Made by a program: the position numbers and the translations under genes. Shown here one piece after another: positions 62,056 through 64,000 of a stretch of DNA of 64,000 bases (the first letter of the stretch is position 1; every line of letters begins with the position of its first letter). Below the pieces are notes generated by a model that was given only the letters and a program-made list of their open reading frames with translations, ran no database searches and had not been told where the DNA came from. Source of the DNA: Streptomyces rimosus (lineage in GTDB: Bacteria > Actinomycetota > Actinomycetes > Streptomycetales > Streptomycetaceae). The DNA is taken from positions 6,640,001 through 6,704,000 of the forward strand of contig NZ_CP023688.1 of assembly GCF_008704655.1 (NCBI RefSeq), written 5' to 3'.

Positions 62056-62133
62056 TCAGGACTGCGGACGGCTGCCGTGGTTGGCACCGTTCTTACGGCG
62101 TGCCTTCTTCTTACGGCGTCGCTTCGACGACAT
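62056..62133 (-). CDS. Probable 50S ribosomal protein bL37 (25 residues)
   Basis: An ATG at 62133 with GAGAGGAG upstream encodes a 25-residue protein beginning MSSKRRRKKKARRK and ending ANHGSRPQS. It is very basic and rich in Lys/Arg, with the ANHGxRP motif I recall from the actinobacterial ribosomal protein bL37 found in mycobacterial ribosome structures. Such genes are missed by length filters. It is the only gene between the cyclophilin terminator and the glycosyltransferase. Confidence 0.75.
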   Translation of the reverse strand: MSSKRRRKKKARRKNGANHGSRPQS

Positions 62134-62322
62134 GGCGTCTCCTCTCCGCAGGGGGCTTTGCTCCCCATTTCTACCATTTCATCCCGGCGTCCTGCTCCGT
62201 GGTCCCGGGGCCGGATACCCGTCTCACGGATCACCACACGCCTCGTGAGACACATCACGGAGAACGAGGGGGAGGGAGGGGAGGGCACGGGAGGAGGGAT
62301 GGATGAGGGGCGGAGAGGGGCG
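62134..62322. other. Intergenic region
   Basis: This 189-base gap between bL37 and the glycosyltransferase gene end has the bL37 ribosome-binding site and a GGGGAGCAAAGCCCC hairpin-like sequence. The end of the minus-strand glycosyltransferase gene is followed by G-rich sequence without a clear T-tract. No further gene was found. Confidence 0.4.
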
Positions 62323-64000
62323 TCAGGGGGTGGTTCCGGCGGTGGGGGAGCAGCGGTAGAGGGGTTCGGGGAGGGACGGGTCGGCGGGGGATGCCGCGTA
62401 CGCCTTCGGGTCGATCTTGACGCAGGCCGAGCGGACCCAGGCGTTGATCTTCGCGGTCTCGGAGGCGGGGGCCCCGCCGGTGGCCACGGAGGGGTTGAGC
62501 AGAGCGAAGCGCAGTTGGCCCGAGGCGACGAGGTGCCGGTACTCGGCGAGCGTGACCGATGTGGCCATCCCGGCGAAGCCGCCGAGCGGCAGGATCGGCA
62601 GCCCGGTGTGGGTGATCGCCCGGGAGCGCGCCCAGCCGCCGTCGGCGGAGAGGGTGTACGTGGCGTCGCCGTTGTGCCGCCGGACGTAGTCGAGCAGGCG
62701 CTTCTGTCCGGCGGTCAGCGGTGCCTGCGACATGTCGTACGAGGCGCCGCCCGCCCCGCCGTACACCGCGCTGCCCGGCGCACCGCCGCCGGCGCTCTGG
62801 CCGCCGGGCCCCGCGTGCGCCTCGAACGACGAGCCCCCGTACCGCTGGTCCAGTACGGACAGTGACCAGGCCGCAGGGGCGGCGAACATCGCGAGGCAGG
62901 CGGCGGTCAGGCTGGTCACGGCGAGCGGTCGCAGGCGGCGGCCGGTGGCGCGGCCGTACGACAGGAGGCCCGGAACGGCGACGAGCGTTGCCACGGCGAT
63001 GAGCGGGATCAGCCAGGGGGCGAAATCCGGGTGAGCGGAGGCGATCAAGGACGTCCAGGCGGCTTCGGCCAGGAGGGTCAGGGGCAGGAGCAGGCGCGCG
63101 GGGCGGTTGCCGGCGGTGCGGTGGACGCGCCACAGGGTCACCGCTCCCGCAGCGGCGAGGGCCGCCAGGGCGGGGGCCAGCCCGGCCACGTACGCGGTGT
63201 GCGGGATGTCCACCACGCTCAGCACGACCGCCGTGGTCAGCAACCAGGTGCCCCACATCAGATAGCCGCCGCGCAGCCGGTCCGTACGGGGGCGCCTGCC
63301 GCGCAGCACCAGGCCGTGGACGAGGCCGAGCACGGCGAGGGGGTAGAGCCAGCCGATCTGAGGGGTGAAGCGGGAGGTGAGCAGCTTGTACCAGGTGTTC
63401 TTCTCGCTGCCGAGGCTGACCATTTTGCGGGCGTGGGGGGTGGATGGGGGTGCGGTGCTCTTGGTGGCGGGGCCGTGGGGGGTGCTGGGGACCGGGCCTG
63501 TACGAGTAGCAGGCCCGCCCGGACCCCCGGGCCCGCTCTCCGCCGGCCGGCTGAAGCCGTTGTACTCGAAGACCATCGACCAGGCGCTGTTGTTCGTCGA
63601 GCCGTCCGCGTACGGGCGTACGTCCTTCGGCGTGAACGTCATCAGCAGCACCCACGAGAAGGACACCGCGAACAGCACCACCCCCGAGGTCAGCAGATGG
63701 CCGATGCGGGTGCGCAGTGTGACGGGGGCGGTGACGAAGTAGCCGATGGCGAGGGCGGGGACGATGAGCCAGCCCTGCATCATCTTCGCCTGGAAGGCCA
63801 GCCCGACCCATACGCCCGCCCACACCAGCGAGCGCAACCGCGCGCCGCCGACCGCGACCTGGTACCGGTCGACGGCCAGCAGCAGGCACATGAACAGGGC
63901 TGCGTCGGGGATCGCGTGGCCGAACATGGAGGCGGTCACGGGGGTGAGGGTCAGCAGTCCGGCCGCCAGGAGACCGGCCGCCGCGCCCTGCCAGCGCCGT
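62323..64000 (-). CDS. Family 39-type glycosyltransferase (PMT/ArnT-like), C-terminal part
   Basis: A large membrane protein whose start lies beyond the window's right edge. At least eight hydrophobic helices (including LLTSGVVLFAVSFSWVLLM, LYPLAVLGLVHGLVL and PWLIPLIAVATLVAVPGLL), Gly/Ser-rich extracytoplasmic loops and a globular C-terminal domain with YGGSSFEAH match PMT-2/ArnT-type polyprenyl-sugar glycosyltransferases. They transfer mannose or other sugars from lipid carriers to proteins or lipids outside the membrane. The catalytic D/E loop is in the missing N-terminus. Confidence 0.82.
   Translation of the reverse strand, partial: RRWQGAAAGLLAAGLLTLTPVTASMFGHAIPDAALFMCLLLAVDRYQVAVGGARLRSLVWAGVWVGLAFQAKMMQGWLIVPALAIGYFVTAPVTLRTRIGHLLTSGVVLFAVSFSWVLLMTFTPKDVRPYADGSTNNSAWSMVFEYNGFSRPAESGPGGPGGPATRTGPVPSTPHGPATKSTAPPSTPHARKMVSLGSEKNTWYKLLTSRFTPQIGWLYPLAVLGLVHGLVLRGRRPRTDRLRGGYLMWGTWLLTTAVVLSVVDIPHTAYVAGLAPALAALAAAGAVTLWRVHRTAGNRPARLLLPLTLLAEAAWTSLIASAHPDFAPWLIPLIAVATLVAVPGLLSYGRATGRRLRPLAVTSLTAACLAMFAAPAAWSLSVLDQRYGGSSFEAHAGPGGQSAGGGAPGSAVYGGAGGASYDMSQAPLTAGQKRLLDYVRRHNGDATYTLSADGGWARSRAITHTGLPILPLGGFAGMATSVTLAEYRHLVASGQLRFALLNPSVATGGAPASETAKINAWVRSACVKIDPKAYAASPADPSLPEPLYRCSPTAGTTP

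Noticed and set aside
1..64000. Insertion sequences or transposases
   Set aside because: No DDE/DEDD transposase, serine recombinase or paired terminal repeats with target duplication was seen; the integrase is the only recombinase of mobile-element type.

Overview
The window is high-GC actinobacterial DNA, almost certainly Streptomyces. Evidence for this is the very GC-rich third codon positions, frequent GTG starts, ATGA/GTGA stop-start overlaps, an XRE/DUF397 pair, WhiB proteins and a 25-residue bL37-type ribosomal protein. About 54 kb of it (roughly 2.7-57.2 kb) is an apparently complete temperate siphovirus prophage. Chromosomal genes flank it on both sides. The left end and the right end of the window each cut through a gene.

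Left flank (1-2.6 kb): the C-terminal part of a TPR-containing regulator, a HAD-type hydrolase and several small proteins. The prophage then reads mostly on the minus strand. From 24.3 kb down to 2.7 kb lies the late operon in the usual order: small and large terminase, portal, MuF-like protein, scaffold, major capsid protein, connectors, tail terminator, major tail protein, tail chaperones with a programmed -1 frameshift, a 1604-residue tape measure, distal tail and fibre proteins, endolysin, holin, and a collagen-like membrane protein at the end. An HNH endonuclease sits just upstream of the terminase genes.

Middle (25-38 kb) is accessory DNA. It holds three tandem paralogous cassettes of unknown function, each with its own promoter, an identical 15-base leader motif and a terminator with the same loop (26.5-28.1 kb). 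Next to them is an operon of proline-rich and membrane proteins resembling plasmid spread/transfer genes, facing a divergent regulator across a palindromic operator (28.9-34.0 kb). Further on are an aminoglycoside-phosphotransferase-like kinase and a PP2C phosphatase fused to a helix-turn-helix.

From 54.5 kb down to 38 kb runs the early operon, with dozens of translationally coupled small genes, many with zinc ribbons. It includes an exonuclease VIII-like nuclease with a putative annealing protein, two WhiB proteins, a LuxR-type HTH protein, an HU-like protein, and a replication initiator whose own coding sequence contains origin-like repeats. The lysogeny module (53.9-57.1 kb) has an excisionase-like protein, divergent XRE repressors (one with an in-frame TGA), an ImmA-type protease and a tyrosine integrase.

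Right flank (57.3-64 kb): an isoaspartate-methyltransferase-like protein, a radical SAM/SPASM enzyme and a small DUF7848-like protein beside an XRE/DUF397 pair, which looks like a peptide-modification locus. These are followed by a cyclophilin, the bL37-type protein and a truncated family-39 glycosyltransferase. No tRNA, rRNA, CRISPR array or insertion sequence was seen, and the exact attachment sites could not be located.
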